Positions 28,848 through 36,873 of a stretch of 46,376 nucleotides of DNA are shown here, in pieces (within the stretch, counting starts at the first letter, position 1; each line of letters opens with the position of its first letter). The notes under the pieces were generated by a model. It did not search any database. It had not been told where the DNA came from and saw only the letters and a program-made list of their open reading frames with translations. A program made the position numbers and the translations under genes. The stretch is from CAZTDU01 sp050248795 (GTDB lineage Bacteria > Pseudomonadota > Gammaproteobacteria > Burkholderiales > SG8-39). The stretch spans positions 1-46,376 of the forward strand of contig JBFWRS010000029.1 in NCBI GenBank assembly GCA_050248795.1, in the 5' to 3' direction.

Positions 28848-29350
28848 TGGCCGATGCGGAACTCATGGCGCTGGCGACGCGCGTGGGCGCGCAGCTCAAG
28901 CGTTCGGGCGCGCTGCTGGTCGCGGCCGAGTCCTGCACCGGCGGCTGGATCGGCCAGGCGGTGACCGCGGTGGCGGGCAGCTCGGACTGGTTCGAGCGCG
29001 GCTTCGTCACTTACTCGAACGCCGCCAAGCAGGAGATGCTCGGGGTGCGCGCCGAGACCATCGCACGCCACGGCGCCGTCAGCGAACAGACCGCGCATGA
29101 GATGGCCGCCGGCGCGCTGGCGCACAGCCACGGCACCATCGCAGTCGCAGTGACCGGCGTTGCCGGCCCGGGCGGCGGCTCGGATGCGAAGCCGGTCGGC
29201 ATGGTGTGCTTCGCCTGGGCACGCGGCGCCGAGGTGCGCGCCGAGACGCGGCGCTTCGACGGCGACCGCGACAGCGTGCGCCGCCAGTCGGTGATCCGCG
29301 CCCTCGAGGGCGTGGTGCAGTGGCTTGACGAGCCCGCCGCGCGGGCCTAA
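28847..29350 (+). CDS. pncC: PncC, nicotinamide-nucleotide amidase (CinA C-terminal domain)
   Basis: PncC deamidates nicotinamide mononucleotide to nicotinate mononucleotide in pyridine nucleotide recycling. This is the stand-alone 167-residue CinA-C type without the N-terminal COG1058 domain. The catalytic serine is in AAESCTGGWIGQ, with GFVTYSNAAKQEMLGV and VAVTGVAGPGGGSDAKPVG further on. Its last codons contain the TTGACG box of the promoter proposed for the next operon. Confidence 0.93.
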   Translation: MADAELMALATRVGAQLKRSGALLVAAESCTGGWIGQAVTAVAGSSDWFERGFVTYSNAAKQEMLGVRAETIARHGAVSEQTAHEMAAGALAHSHGTIAVAVTGVAGPGGGSDAKPVGMVCFAWARGAEVRAETRRFDGDRDSVRRQSVIRALEGVVQWLDEPAARA

Positions 29351-29353
29351 AAC
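29325..29353 (+). promoter_or_regulatory. Promoter predicted for the AmmeMemoRadiSam operon
   Basis: TTGACG (29325-29330), a 17-base spacer and TAAAAC (29348-29353) form a good sigma-70 promoter inside the end of pncC. The expected start of transcription is 29360, exactly the A of the next ATG. There is no Shine-Dalgarno before that ATG, so the message may be leaderless. Confidence 0.55.
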
Positions 29354-29359
29354 CGCCGC

Positions 29360-30703
29360 ATGCAGACAGTACGCCCGGCCGCGGTCGCGGGGGCCTTCTA
29401 TCCCGGCGATGCCGCCCGGCTCGCCGCGGACCTGGACGAGATGTTCGCCGGCGTGGACGACTTCGCGCCGCGCTTCGGCATTCCAAAAGCGCTGGTGGTG
29501 CCGCACGCCGGCTACATCTATTCAGGGACCACCGCGGCGCGCGCCTACGACGAACTGCGCGGCGCCCGCGACACGATCAGGCGCGTGGTGCTGCTGGGTC
29601 CGGTACATCGCGTGCCGGTACGCGGGCTGGCGGTGCCTTCGGCCGAATCGTTCGAGACGCCGCTGGGCAAGGTGCCGCTGGACCTGGATGCGATCCGCCG
29701 GCTTGGGGACATGCCGCAGGTCGTCACCAGCGACCCGGCGCACGCGATGGAGCATTCGCTCGAAGTACAGCTGCCCTTCCTGCAGCGCGTGCTGGGAAGC
29801 TTCGCGCTGGTTCCGCTCGCGGTCGGCGATGCGGGCGTGGACGAGGTTGCCCGGGTGCTGGAGCGCCTGTGGGGCGGCAGCGAGACGCTGCTGGTGGTGT
29901 CCACCGACCTGTCGCACTTCCACGCCTACGAGCAAGCCTGCGGCATCGATGCCGCCACCGCGCGGCGCATCGAGTCCTTCGCCACCGACATCGACCATGA
30001 CGAGGCCTGCGGCGCGACGCCCCTGAACGGGCTGCTGCGCGTGGCGCGCGCCAGGCGCTTGCGCGTGCGGCGCCTCGGACTCTGCAATTCCGGCGACACC
30101 GCCGGCGGCAAGGGCCGTGTGGTGGGTTACGCGTCCTTCGCGCTGGACGAGCCGCATGCGGTGGACGCGGATGCCGCGGGAGCGGTGCTGCTCGGCATCG
30201 CGCGCGATGCCATCGCGCGGCGCCTCGGCGCCGCAGCGGGCTCGCCGCCGGACGCCCCATGGCTCGCGCGGCCCGGCGCCAGCTTCGTCACGCTGAAGAT
30301 CGAAGGCGAGCTGCGTGGTTGCATCGGCAGCCTGGAAGCGCACCGGCCGCTGGCCGCGGACGTGGCGGCGAACGCCGAAGCCGCCGCATTCCGCGACCCG
30401 CGCTTTCCCGCGCTCACGGCGGCGGATTGGCCCTGCTGCGAGATCGAGGTATCGCTGCTGTCGACGCCGAGGCCGATCGCGTTTGCCGACGAGGACGAGC
30501 TGCTGGAGTGCCTCCGCCCCGGCATGGACGGGCTGATCATCGAGCATGCCGGCAGGCGCGGCACCTTCCTGCCGCAGGTGTGGGAGAGCCTGCCTGACAG
30601 GCGCGCCTTCCTCAACGAGCTCAAGCGCAAGGCGGGCATCGCCGCCGAGACGAGGATCACGCGCTGCAGGCTGCTGCGCTACCGCGCGAGCAAATGGCGA
30701 TGA
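29360..30703 (+). CDS. amrB: Memo-AMMECR1 fusion (AmmeMemoRadiSam system proteins B and A)
   Basis: One 447-residue polypeptide joins two conserved domains. Residues about 1-265 are a Memo domain (AmrB), related to extradiol-dioxygenase folds: FYPGDAARLAADL, VVPHAGYIYSG, STDLSHFHAY and GLCNSGDTAGGKG. H49, H83 and C242 match the metal-site trio reported for human MEMO1 (H49, H81, C244). Residues about 285-447 are an AMMECR1 domain (AmrA) with FVTLKIEGELRGCIGSL, including the invariant LRGCIG. The frame overlaps the radical SAM gene by 10 bases. The three proteins always travel together, but the reaction is not established; I assign no substrate. Confidence 0.93.
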   Translation: MQTVRPAAVAGAFYPGDAARLAADLDEMFAGVDDFAPRFGIPKALVVPHAGYIYSGTTAARAYDELRGARDTIRRVVLLGPVHRVPVRGLAVPSAESFETPLGKVPLDLDAIRRLGDMPQVVTSDPAHAMEHSLEVQLPFLQRVLGSFALVPLAVGDAGVDEVARVLERLWGGSETLLVVSTDLSHFHAYEQACGIDAATARRIESFATDIDHDEACGATPLNGLLRVARARRLRVRRLGLCNSGDTAGGKGRVVGYASFALDEPHAVDADAAGAVLLGIARDAIARRLGAAAGSPPDAPWLARPGASFVTLKIEGELRGCIGSLEAHRPLAADVAANAEAAAFRDPRFPALTAADWPCCEIEVSLLSTPRPIAFADEDELLECLRPGMDGLIIEHAGRRGTFLPQVWESLPDRRAFLNELKRKAGIAAETRITRCRLLRYRASKWR

Positions 30704-31785
30704 CCGCGGATTCGGCGCATCCGGCGCGCTGGTGGCACGAGCTGGATGGCGGCCGCATCCAGTGCGACCTCTGCCCGCGCGACTGCCGCCTGCACGAAGG
30801 CCAGCGCGGCCTTTGCTTCGTTCGCGCAATGCATGGCGGCCGCATGGTGCTCACCACCTATGGCAGGTCTTCCGGCTTCTGTGTCGATCCGATCGAGAAA
30901 AAGCCGCTGAACCAGTTCTATCCGGGCAGCAGCGTACTTTCCTTCGGCACCGCGGGCTGCAACCTCGCCTGCAAGTTCTGCCAGAACTGGGACATCTCGA
31001 AGTCGCGCGAGATGGACAGCCTGATGGATGCCGCCACCCCGGACGCGATCGCGGCCGCGGCGGCAAGACTGGGCTGCGCGTCGGTCGCATTCACCTACAA
31101 CGACCCGGTGATCTTCGCCGAGTACGCGATCGACATCGCCGACGCCTGTCATGCACGGGGCGTGAAGACGGTCGCGGTCACTGCGGGCTACGTGCACGAT
31201 GCGCCGCGGCGGGAGTTCTTCGCCAGGATGGACGCGACGAACGTCGACCTGAAGGCCTTCAGCGACGATTTCTACCATCGCATCTGCGGCGGCAGGCTGC
31301 AGCCGGTGCTGGACACGCTGGAGTACCTGGTGAAGCAGACCCAAGTCTGGACCGAGATCACGACGCTGCTGATCCCGGGCAGGAACGATTCCGACGCGGA
31401 ACTCGAGGCCGAGAGCCGCTGGATACGCGCGCACCTGGGCGCCGACGTGCCGCTGCACTTCACCGCCTTCCACCCCGACTGGAAGATGACCGATGTCCAG
31501 CGCACGCCAGCCGCGACGCTTGCCCGCGCGCGTGACATCGCGCGGCGCGCCGGCCTGAATTACGTCTACACCGGCAACGTGCACGACGAAGAAGGGGGCT
31601 CGACCTGGTGCCCTGGCTGCGGCAAGGCGGTGATCGTGCGCGACTGGTACTACATCCGCGGCTATCACCTCACGGATGCCGGTGCCTGCACCTGCTGCGG
31701 CACACAGCTCGCCGGCCGCTACCGGAAGTTCGGCAAGCCCTTCGGGCCCAGGCGCATCCCGGTCCGACTCTCGACAAAAGCGTGA
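30694..31785 (+). CDS. amrS: AmmeMemoRadiSam system radical SAM enzyme
   Basis: This 363-residue protein has the radical-SAM cluster C89-x3-C93-x2-C96 (GCNLACKFCQNWD), so it should make a 5'-deoxyadenosyl radical from SAM on a 4Fe-4S cluster. An N-terminal cysteine set (C24, C27, C31, C41 in CDLCPRDCRLHEGQRGLC) and a C-terminal CPGCGK...CTCCG pair look like extra metal sites. The PflA-like relatives activate glycyl-radical enzymes, but the gene neighbour here is the Memo-AMMECR1 fusion rather than such an enzyme. It starts inside the end of that gene and its own stop overlaps the MFS transporter start (GTGA). Confidence 0.94.
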   Translation: MAMTADSAHPARWWHELDGGRIQCDLCPRDCRLHEGQRGLCFVRAMHGGRMVLTTYGRSSGFCVDPIEKKPLNQFYPGSSVLSFGTAGCNLACKFCQNWDISKSREMDSLMDAATPDAIAAAAARLGCASVAFTYNDPVIFAEYAIDIADACHARGVKTVAVTAGYVHDAPRREFFARMDATNVDLKAFSDDFYHRICGGRLQPVLDTLEYLVKQTQVWTEITTLLIPGRNDSDAELEAESRWIRAHLGADVPLHFTAFHPDWKMTDVQRTPAATLARARDIARRAGLNYVYTGNVHDEEGGSTWCPGCGKAVIVRDWYYIRGYHLTDAGACTCCGTQLAGRYRKFGKPFGPRRIPVRLSTKA

Positions 31786-33059
31786 CCTTTACGCCTGGTT
31801 CAGGCGGCTGGCTGGCGCTGATCTGCGGCAGCCGGGTGCTGGGCGCGACCTGGTTCGTCGCCTATTCGGCCGTGCTGCCGCTGACGCAGGCCGAGTGGGG
31901 CCTGAGCGGGCGCGAGGCTGGCCTGGTCCAGTCCGCGTTCCACCTTGGCTACCTGGTGTCGCTGTTCATCGTCGGCTTCGTCGCCGACCGCTACGGCGCG
32001 AAGCGCACCTACGTGCTGTCCGGCATCGCGGCGTGGGCCAGCCCGTTCTTCTTCGTCGCCTTCGCCGACGGCTTCTGGTCGGCGTACTGGCTGCACCTGC
32101 TCACCGGCCTGTGCGCGGGCGGCACCTACACGCCGGTGCTTGCGCTGCTGAACGACAACGTCGAGCGCGCGCGGCGCGGCCGCGCCATGGGCTTCCTTAT
32201 CGCCGGATCCAGTGCGGGCTACGCCATAGCGCTGGTCGCGGCGGGCGCGGCGCTCAAGTTCACCGACTGGCGCGGCGCGCTCGGCGTCATCGCGGCGATG
32301 CCGGTGCTGGCGTGGCTGCTGACGCTTTACGCGGTGCGCGGCACGCCGAACATGATCCACCCGCGGCCGCCCGGCGAGTCGATGCTGGCCGCGCTGCCTG
32401 CAGTGCTGAAGAATCGCCGCGGCATGCTGTCGGTGTGGGGCTACACCTTCCACAACTGGGAACTGCTCGCGCTGTGGGCGTGGCTGCCCGCGTTCCTCAC
32501 CGCCGCGTTGATGGCGAACGGCCGCGGCACCGCCGAGGCGGCAACGCTCGCGCTGTCCCTGTCGGCGCTGACCTACGTGGCGAACATCGCCGGCAGCGCG
32601 GTCGGCGGCACCATGGCCGACCGCTGGGGGCGCACGCAGACCATCCTGCTGTGGTCGTGCGTCAGCCTGGCGCTGTCCTTCTCGATCGGCTGGCTGATGG
32701 CGCTGCCGATCGGCTTGCTGGTCGCGCTCGCCTGCGTGTACAACTTTTCCGCGATCGCGGATTCGTCGACGCACTCGACGGTGCTGGCCGAAAGCGTGCC
32801 GCCGCACATGCTCGGTGTCGCCTACGCGGTGCGCTCGGTGATCGGCTTCGGCGCCGGCGTGGTCAGCCCGGTGGTGTTCGGCTGGTCGCTGGACGCTGCC
32901 GGCGGCGGCCGCGATTCGGCCGATGCCTTTGCCTGGGGCATCGCCTGGACGACGCTGGGGCTTGGCGCGATGCTCGGACCGCTCGCAACCTGGAAGCTGC
33001 ACAGGCATTCCGCGCATCGCCTCGCTCACACCACACATCCACGCAAGGATTCGACATGA
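31782..33059 (+). CDS. MFS transporter linked to the AmmeMemoRadiSam genes
   Basis: The 425-residue protein has about 12 predicted transmembrane helices and the MFS loop 2-3 motif GFVADRYGAKRTYV near residues 66-79, with a related GGTMADRWGRTQTI in the second half. GTG at 31782 overlaps the amrS stop, and its own stop overlaps the next gene (ATGA), so four genes appear translationally coupled. The fold fits a metabolite:proton symporter or exporter; the substrate cannot be inferred, though coupling to amrS suggests it moves the substrate or product of that system. Confidence 0.88.
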   Translation: MTFTPGSGGWLALICGSRVLGATWFVAYSAVLPLTQAEWGLSGREAGLVQSAFHLGYLVSLFIVGFVADRYGAKRTYVLSGIAAWASPFFFVAFADGFWSAYWLHLLTGLCAGGTYTPVLALLNDNVERARRGRAMGFLIAGSSAGYAIALVAAGAALKFTDWRGALGVIAAMPVLAWLLTLYAVRGTPNMIHPRPPGESMLAALPAVLKNRRGMLSVWGYTFHNWELLALWAWLPAFLTAALMANGRGTAEAATLALSLSALTYVANIAGSAVGGTMADRWGRTQTILLWSCVSLALSFSIGWLMALPIGLLVALACVYNFSAIADSSTHSTVLAESVPPHMLGVAYAVRSVIGFGAGVVSPVVFGWSLDAAGGGRDSADAFAWGIAWTTLGLGAMLGPLATWKLHRHSAHRLAHTTHPRKDST

Positions 33060-33388
33060 CCGTACGGCGACTATTGATGGCGATCTTCCTGCTTGTCATC
33101 GCGGTAATGACGCTGGTGACCGTGCAGGCGAGCCTGGTGCGCTCGGTGTTCGACAACGGCCACCTGATGCGCGACCCCTGGTTCGTCGCGACGCTGGCCG
33201 ACGCCTACTTCGGCTTCCTCACCTTCTACGTCTGGGTTGCCTACAAGGAGCGCGCGGCGTTCGCGCGTGCGATCTGGTTCGTCCTCATCATGGCGCTGGG
33301 CAATTTCGCCATGGCCGCCTATGTGCTCATCCAGCTACGCAAGCTGCAGCCTGGCGAGCCGCTGGATCGCCTGCTGCTGCGAACCTAG
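33056..33388 (+). CDS. Small membrane protein, resembles DUF1475
   Basis: The 110-residue product has three hydrophobic helices (about 4-24, 46-62, 70-93). The middle segment DPWFVATLADAYFGFLTFYV, then WVAYKE, resembles the DUF1475 signature. No catalytic motif is apparent. The ATG overlaps the MFS stop by 4 bases, so it belongs to the same operon and may be an accessory membrane subunit; this is inference from coupling only. Confidence 0.75.
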   Translation: MTVRRLLMAIFLLVIAVMTLVTVQASLVRSVFDNGHLMRDPWFVATLADAYFGFLTFYVWVAYKERAAFARAIWFVLIMALGNFAMAAYVLIQLRKLQPGEPLDRLLLRT

Positions 33389-33424
33389 CCGGCCAACGCA
33401 GCCCGTGCTGCCCGCGGTATTGTC

Positions 33425-33430
33425 TACAAT
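33425..33430 (+). promoter_or_regulatory. Candidate -10 box for the carboxyltransferase operon
   Basis: TACAAT ends 6 bases before the carboxyltransferase ATG, predicting a start at 33437, the first base of the coding sequence. No -35 match and no Shine-Dalgarno are seen. Interpreted as a possible leaderless promoter. Confidence 0.4.
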
Positions 33431-33436
33431 CCAACC

Positions 33437-34981
33437 ATGACCATAGAACGGCAGCAGAAACTGGACGCAGAGTTTGCCGGGCGTGAAGCGCGTGCGCTCG
33501 CCATGGGAGGGCCGGAGAAGCTGGCGCGGCGCAAGGCCGCCGGCTTGCTGAACGCGCGCGAGCGTATCGCACGCCTGTGCGACGCCGGTTCGTTCATCGA
33601 GTCGGGCCTGTTCGCGTCGTCGACCAGCAACCCGGCCGACCGCGACAGCACGCCCGCCGACGGCAAGATCACCGGCTTCGGCAAGGTGAGCGGGCGCGAA
33701 ACCGCAGTGCTCGCCAACGATTTCACCGTCAAGGGCGCTTCCAGCGCGTCGACCAACGGCCGCAAGATCGCGCACATGAAGCGCGTCGCCACGCAGCGCG
33801 GGCTGCCGATGGTGTTCCTCGGTGAATCCTCGGGTGCGCGCATGCCGGACCACATGGGCGCGCGCGGCATGGGTTCGATGCTCGGCAACGACCCCACGCA
33901 GTACCAGCGCACGCGCGAGACGCCCTGGGCGGCGGCGACGCTGGGCCTTTCCTACGGCTCCTCGTCCTGGTACTCGGTGCTGTCGGAGTTCAACGTCATG
34001 CGCAAGGGCGCGGTGCTTGCGGTGTCCAGCCCGCTGCTCGCGTCGCTCGCGATTCGCGAGGACGTCGATCCGCAGGAAATGGGCGGCTGGCGCGTGCACG
34101 CGGAGATCACCGGCTTCGCCGACCAGGTGGTGGAGAGCGACGAGGAGGCGATAGACGCGATCAAGGCCTTCCTTGCCTACATGCCCTCGCACCATCGCGA
34201 GGCGCCGCCGGTGGCCGCGGTACCGGCCGGCTCCGGCGAGGCGATGCGCGACATCCTCGGCCTGCTGCCCGGCAGCCGCACGCAGGTCTACGACATGCGC
34301 AAGATCATCCGCAGCGTCGTCGACAAGGACAGCTTCTTCGAGCTGAAGGCGCGCTTTGGCAAGGCCGGCATATCCGGGCTCGCGCGCCTCGACGGCCGCA
34401 CCGTGGGCATCGTCGCCAACAACCCGCAGTCCAGGGGCGGCGCGATGGACGCCGATGCCTGCGAGAAGCTCACCAGCCTGATCGTCATGTGCGACTCGTT
34501 CAACATCCCGCTAGTGCTGTTCGTCGACACGCCGGGTTTCGTCATCGGCACCGACGCCGAGCGCCGCCGCGCGCCCGGCAAGATCATGAACATGATGAAC
34601 GCGCTCGCGCTCACCACGGTGCCGAAGCTGTCGGTGATCGTGCGAAAGAGCTACGGGCAGGCGTACCTGAACATGGGCGGCGGCAGGAATTCCGACGAGG
34701 TGGCCGCGTGGCCCACGGCCGAGGTGAGCTTCATGGACCCGGTGTTCGCGGTGAAGGTGGTGCACGGCATCGACCCGGGCGCGGAAGGCTTCGATGACGC
34801 GCTTGCCGAGATGAACCGCGAGAGCTCGGTGTGGGATTTCGCTTCGGTGTACGCCGCGCAGTCGGTGATCCGACCACAGGAAACGCGCGACTACCTGATC
34901 CGCATGCTGGACGTGCACCGCCTGCGCCTGACGAACGGCATCGGCCAGCACCTGATGCGCGCCTGGCCGACCAGCTACTGA
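33437..34981 (+). CDS. Biotin-dependent acyl-CoA carboxylase, carboxyltransferase subunit (copy 1)
   Basis: The 514-residue protein is a carboxyltransferase of the PccB/MmdA type with two crotonase-like halves: the N half (about 20-250) with FGKVSGRETAVLANDFTVKG and MVFLGESSGARMPDHMG, and the C half (about 270-505) with IPLVLFVDTPGFVIGTDAE and KSYGQAYLNMGGG. It transfers a carboxyl group between biotin and an acyl-CoA or similar acceptor. The substrate pocket is not readable; the PccB-type residues around GTDAE and AWPTAE are present. It lies 34 bases upstream of a biotin carrier and a second carboxyltransferase, with no biotin carboxylase nearby. Confidence 0.9.
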   Translation: MTIERQQKLDAEFAGREARALAMGGPEKLARRKAAGLLNARERIARLCDAGSFIESGLFASSTSNPADRDSTPADGKITGFGKVSGRETAVLANDFTVKGASSASTNGRKIAHMKRVATQRGLPMVFLGESSGARMPDHMGARGMGSMLGNDPTQYQRTRETPWAAATLGLSYGSSSWYSVLSEFNVMRKGAVLAVSSPLLASLAIREDVDPQEMGGWRVHAEITGFADQVVESDEEAIDAIKAFLAYMPSHHREAPPVAAVPAGSGEAMRDILGLLPGSRTQVYDMRKIIRSVVDKDSFFELKARFGKAGISGLARLDGRTVGIVANNPQSRGGAMDADACEKLTSLIVMCDSFNIPLVLFVDTPGFVIGTDAERRRAPGKIMNMMNALALTTVPKLSVIVRKSYGQAYLNMGGGRNSDEVAAWPTAEVSFMDPVFAVKVVHGIDPGAEGFDDALAEMNRESSVWDFASVYAAQSVIRPQETRDYLIRMLDVHRLRLTNGIGQHLMRAWPTSY

Positions 34982-35015
34982 ATCCGCATGCAAACAAACT
35001 GAGGGAAGGAAAGCG

Positions 35016-35237
35016 ATGGCGCGCATCAAGGTCAATGCCGAAGTCACCGGCTCGGTGTGGAAGATCATCACGCAGCAGGGGCAGGCGCTCGCTGCCGGCG
35101 ACACGATCATGATCCTGGAATCGATGAAGATGGAGATCCCGGTGATCGCGGAGGACGGCGGCACGCTCGTCGAGCTGCACGTCGCCGAGGGCGAGCCGGT
35201 GAGCGAGGGACAGCTCGTCGCCACGCTGGACGAATGA
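35016..35237 (+). CDS. Stand-alone biotin carboxyl carrier protein
   Basis: The 73-residue protein is a bare biotinyl domain: ILESMKMEIPV carries the biotinylation lysine in the canonical MKM context (not the lipoyl DKA type), flanked by the symmetrical beta strands VTGSVWKII and GGTLVELHV. It carries CO2 between a biotin carboxylase and the adjacent carboxyltransferases. A strong GGAAGGA site (35004-35010) precedes the ATG by 5 bases. The stop overlaps the start of the second carboxyltransferase (ATGA). Lacking the long linker of AccB, it is a separate carrier rather than the housekeeping acetyl-CoA carboxylase subunit. Confidence 0.93.
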   Translation: MARIKVNAEVTGSVWKIITQQGQALAAGDTIMILESMKMEIPVIAEDGGTLVELHVAEGEPVSEGQLVATLDE

Positions 35238-36823
35238 GCACGGGCGGCTCAGGGCCTGCGGACTGGCAGCCCGAGGTCGACGAGCTGGCATTCCGCCGCG
35301 CGCAGGCCGAAGCGCTCGGCGGCGCCGCGGCGGTGGCGAAGCACCACGAGCGCGGGCGGCTGACGATACGCGAGCGCATCGCCGGCCTGGTTGACGCGGA
35401 TTCGTTCCGGGAAGTGGGCACGCTTACCGGCCAGGGCCGCTACGCAGCCGACGGCACGCTCGAGGGCGTGACGCCGGCGCCGTACGTGATGGGCCTGGCG
35501 AAGATCGATGGCCGCCCGATGGCAATCGGCGGCGAGGATTTCACTGTGCGCGGCGGCACCAGCTGGAGCGGCGACCGCAAGAAGGGCGGGCAGGGCGGCT
35601 TCGTCGAGGACCTCGCGCACCAGTACCGCATACCCCTGGTCAACCTGATCGACGGCGCCGGCGGCAGCGTCACCTCGATCAATCGCCGCGGCCACGCGGT
35701 GTTCCCGGGAGTGCACGGCTTCGAGCGCTCGGTGCAACTGATGGGCGAGGTGCCGGTGGTGTGCGCAGTGATGGGAACCGCGGCAGGCGGTCCCGCCGGG
35801 CGCGCGATCCTGTCGCACTGGTCGGTGATGGTCAAGGACACGAGCCAGGTATTCGCCGCCGGCCCGCCGGTGGTCGAGCGCTCGCTGCGCCAGAAAATCA
35901 CCAAGGAAGACCTCGGCGGTCCCGCGGTCGCGGTGGACCTCGCCGGCACCATCGACAATGTCGCCGCGAACGAGGCGCAGTGCTTCGACATGATCCGCCG
36001 GTACCTCTCGTACATGCCGCAGAACGTCTGGCAACTGCCGCCGGTGGTCGACACCGGTGACGCCGCGGATCGCGCCGAGGACGAACTGCTCGGCATCGTG
36101 CCGCGCAACCGCCGCCAGGCCTACGACATGCGCAAGGTGGTGCGCCTGATCGCCGATCGCGGCTCGATGTTCGAGCTGCAGCCCTCCTACGGCAAGGCGC
36201 TCATTACCGCGTTCGCGCGCATGAACGGCAAGGTGGTGGGCTTCGTCGCCAACAACCCCATGGTCTATGGCGGCGCGATGGACGTGCGCGCCGCGCGCAA
36301 GCAGACGCACTTCGTCGAGTTGTGCGACTGCTTCCACATCCCGATCGTGTTCCTCGTCGACGTGCCGGGCTTCATGGTCGGGCGCGATGCCGAAGCCGCG
36401 GCGACGCTGCGCGAAGGCATGCGCAGCGTCTATGTCGGCCTGCAGGCGACGGTGCCGCTGTACACGGTGGTGGTGCGCAAGTGCTATGGCATGGCCGGCA
36501 TGGGCGCGACCGACAAGAACGGCATCGACCTGAAGATCGCCTGGCCTTCCGCCGAGTGGGGCTCGCTGCCGATCGAGGGTGGCGTCGCCGCCGCGTTCCG
36601 CCGCGAGATCGAAGCTGCGCCGGACCCGGCGGCGCGCGAAGCCGAGCTCGAAGCCGAGCTGCGCGCGTTCGCGTCGCCATTCCGCACCGCCGAAGCCTTC
36701 GGCGTCGAGGAGATCATCGACCCGCGCGAGACGCGGGCGTATCTGTGCCGCTTCATCGACGCGGCGCAGGGGCGCCTCGCCACCAGCGTCGGGCCGAAGC
36801 CGAAGTACGGCGTCAGGCCCTAG
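35234..36823 (+). CDS. Biotin-dependent acyl-CoA carboxylase, carboxyltransferase subunit (copy 2)
   Basis: This 529-residue paralogue of the gene at 33437 has the same two-domain carboxyltransferase layout: ERGRLTIRERIAGLVD and GGEDFTVRGGTSWSGDRKKG in the N half, and IPIVFLVDVPGFMVGRDAEA plus KCYGMAGMGATDKNG in the C half. The two copies clearly differ (GESSGARMPDHMG versus DGAGGSVTSINRRG at the same place), so they are distinct subunits and not a recent duplication; they could form an alpha/beta pair or two alternative partners for the shared carrier. The start overlaps the carrier stop. Substrate unknown. Confidence 0.9.
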   Translation: MSTGGSGPADWQPEVDELAFRRAQAEALGGAAAVAKHHERGRLTIRERIAGLVDADSFREVGTLTGQGRYAADGTLEGVTPAPYVMGLAKIDGRPMAIGGEDFTVRGGTSWSGDRKKGGQGGFVEDLAHQYRIPLVNLIDGAGGSVTSINRRGHAVFPGVHGFERSVQLMGEVPVVCAVMGTAAGGPAGRAILSHWSVMVKDTSQVFAAGPPVVERSLRQKITKEDLGGPAVAVDLAGTIDNVAANEAQCFDMIRRYLSYMPQNVWQLPPVVDTGDAADRAEDELLGIVPRNRRQAYDMRKVVRLIADRGSMFELQPSYGKALITAFARMNGKVVGFVANNPMVYGGAMDVRAARKQTHFVELCDCFHIPIVFLVDVPGFMVGRDAEAAATLREGMRSVYVGLQATVPLYTVVVRKCYGMAGMGATDKNGIDLKIAWPSAEWGSLPIEGGVAAAFRREIEAAPDPAAREAELEAELRAFASPFRTAEAFGVEEIIDPRETRAYLCRFIDAAQGRLATSVGPKPKYGVRP

Positions 36824-36833
36824 CTTTGCGGGG

Positions 36834-36855
36834 GGCTGCGGCGACAGCCGCAGCC
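36834..36855. terminator. Perfect hairpin between convergent genes, possible bidirectional terminator
   Basis: GGCTGCGGC (36834-36842) pairs fully with GCCGCAGCC (36847-36855) around a GACA loop. It lies between the carboxyltransferase stop and the end of the opposite-strand dehydrogenase. There is no T run on either side, so classical intrinsic termination is not assured. Confidence 0.45.
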
Positions 36856-36873
36856 GGCGGCTCAGCCCGCTTC

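Noticed and set aside
33437..36823. The two carboxyltransferases as a sodium-pumping decarboxylase (MmdA/OadA type)
   Set aside because: No membrane beta subunit or gamma/delta subunit is encoded nearby, and the pump should not need two carboxyltransferases.
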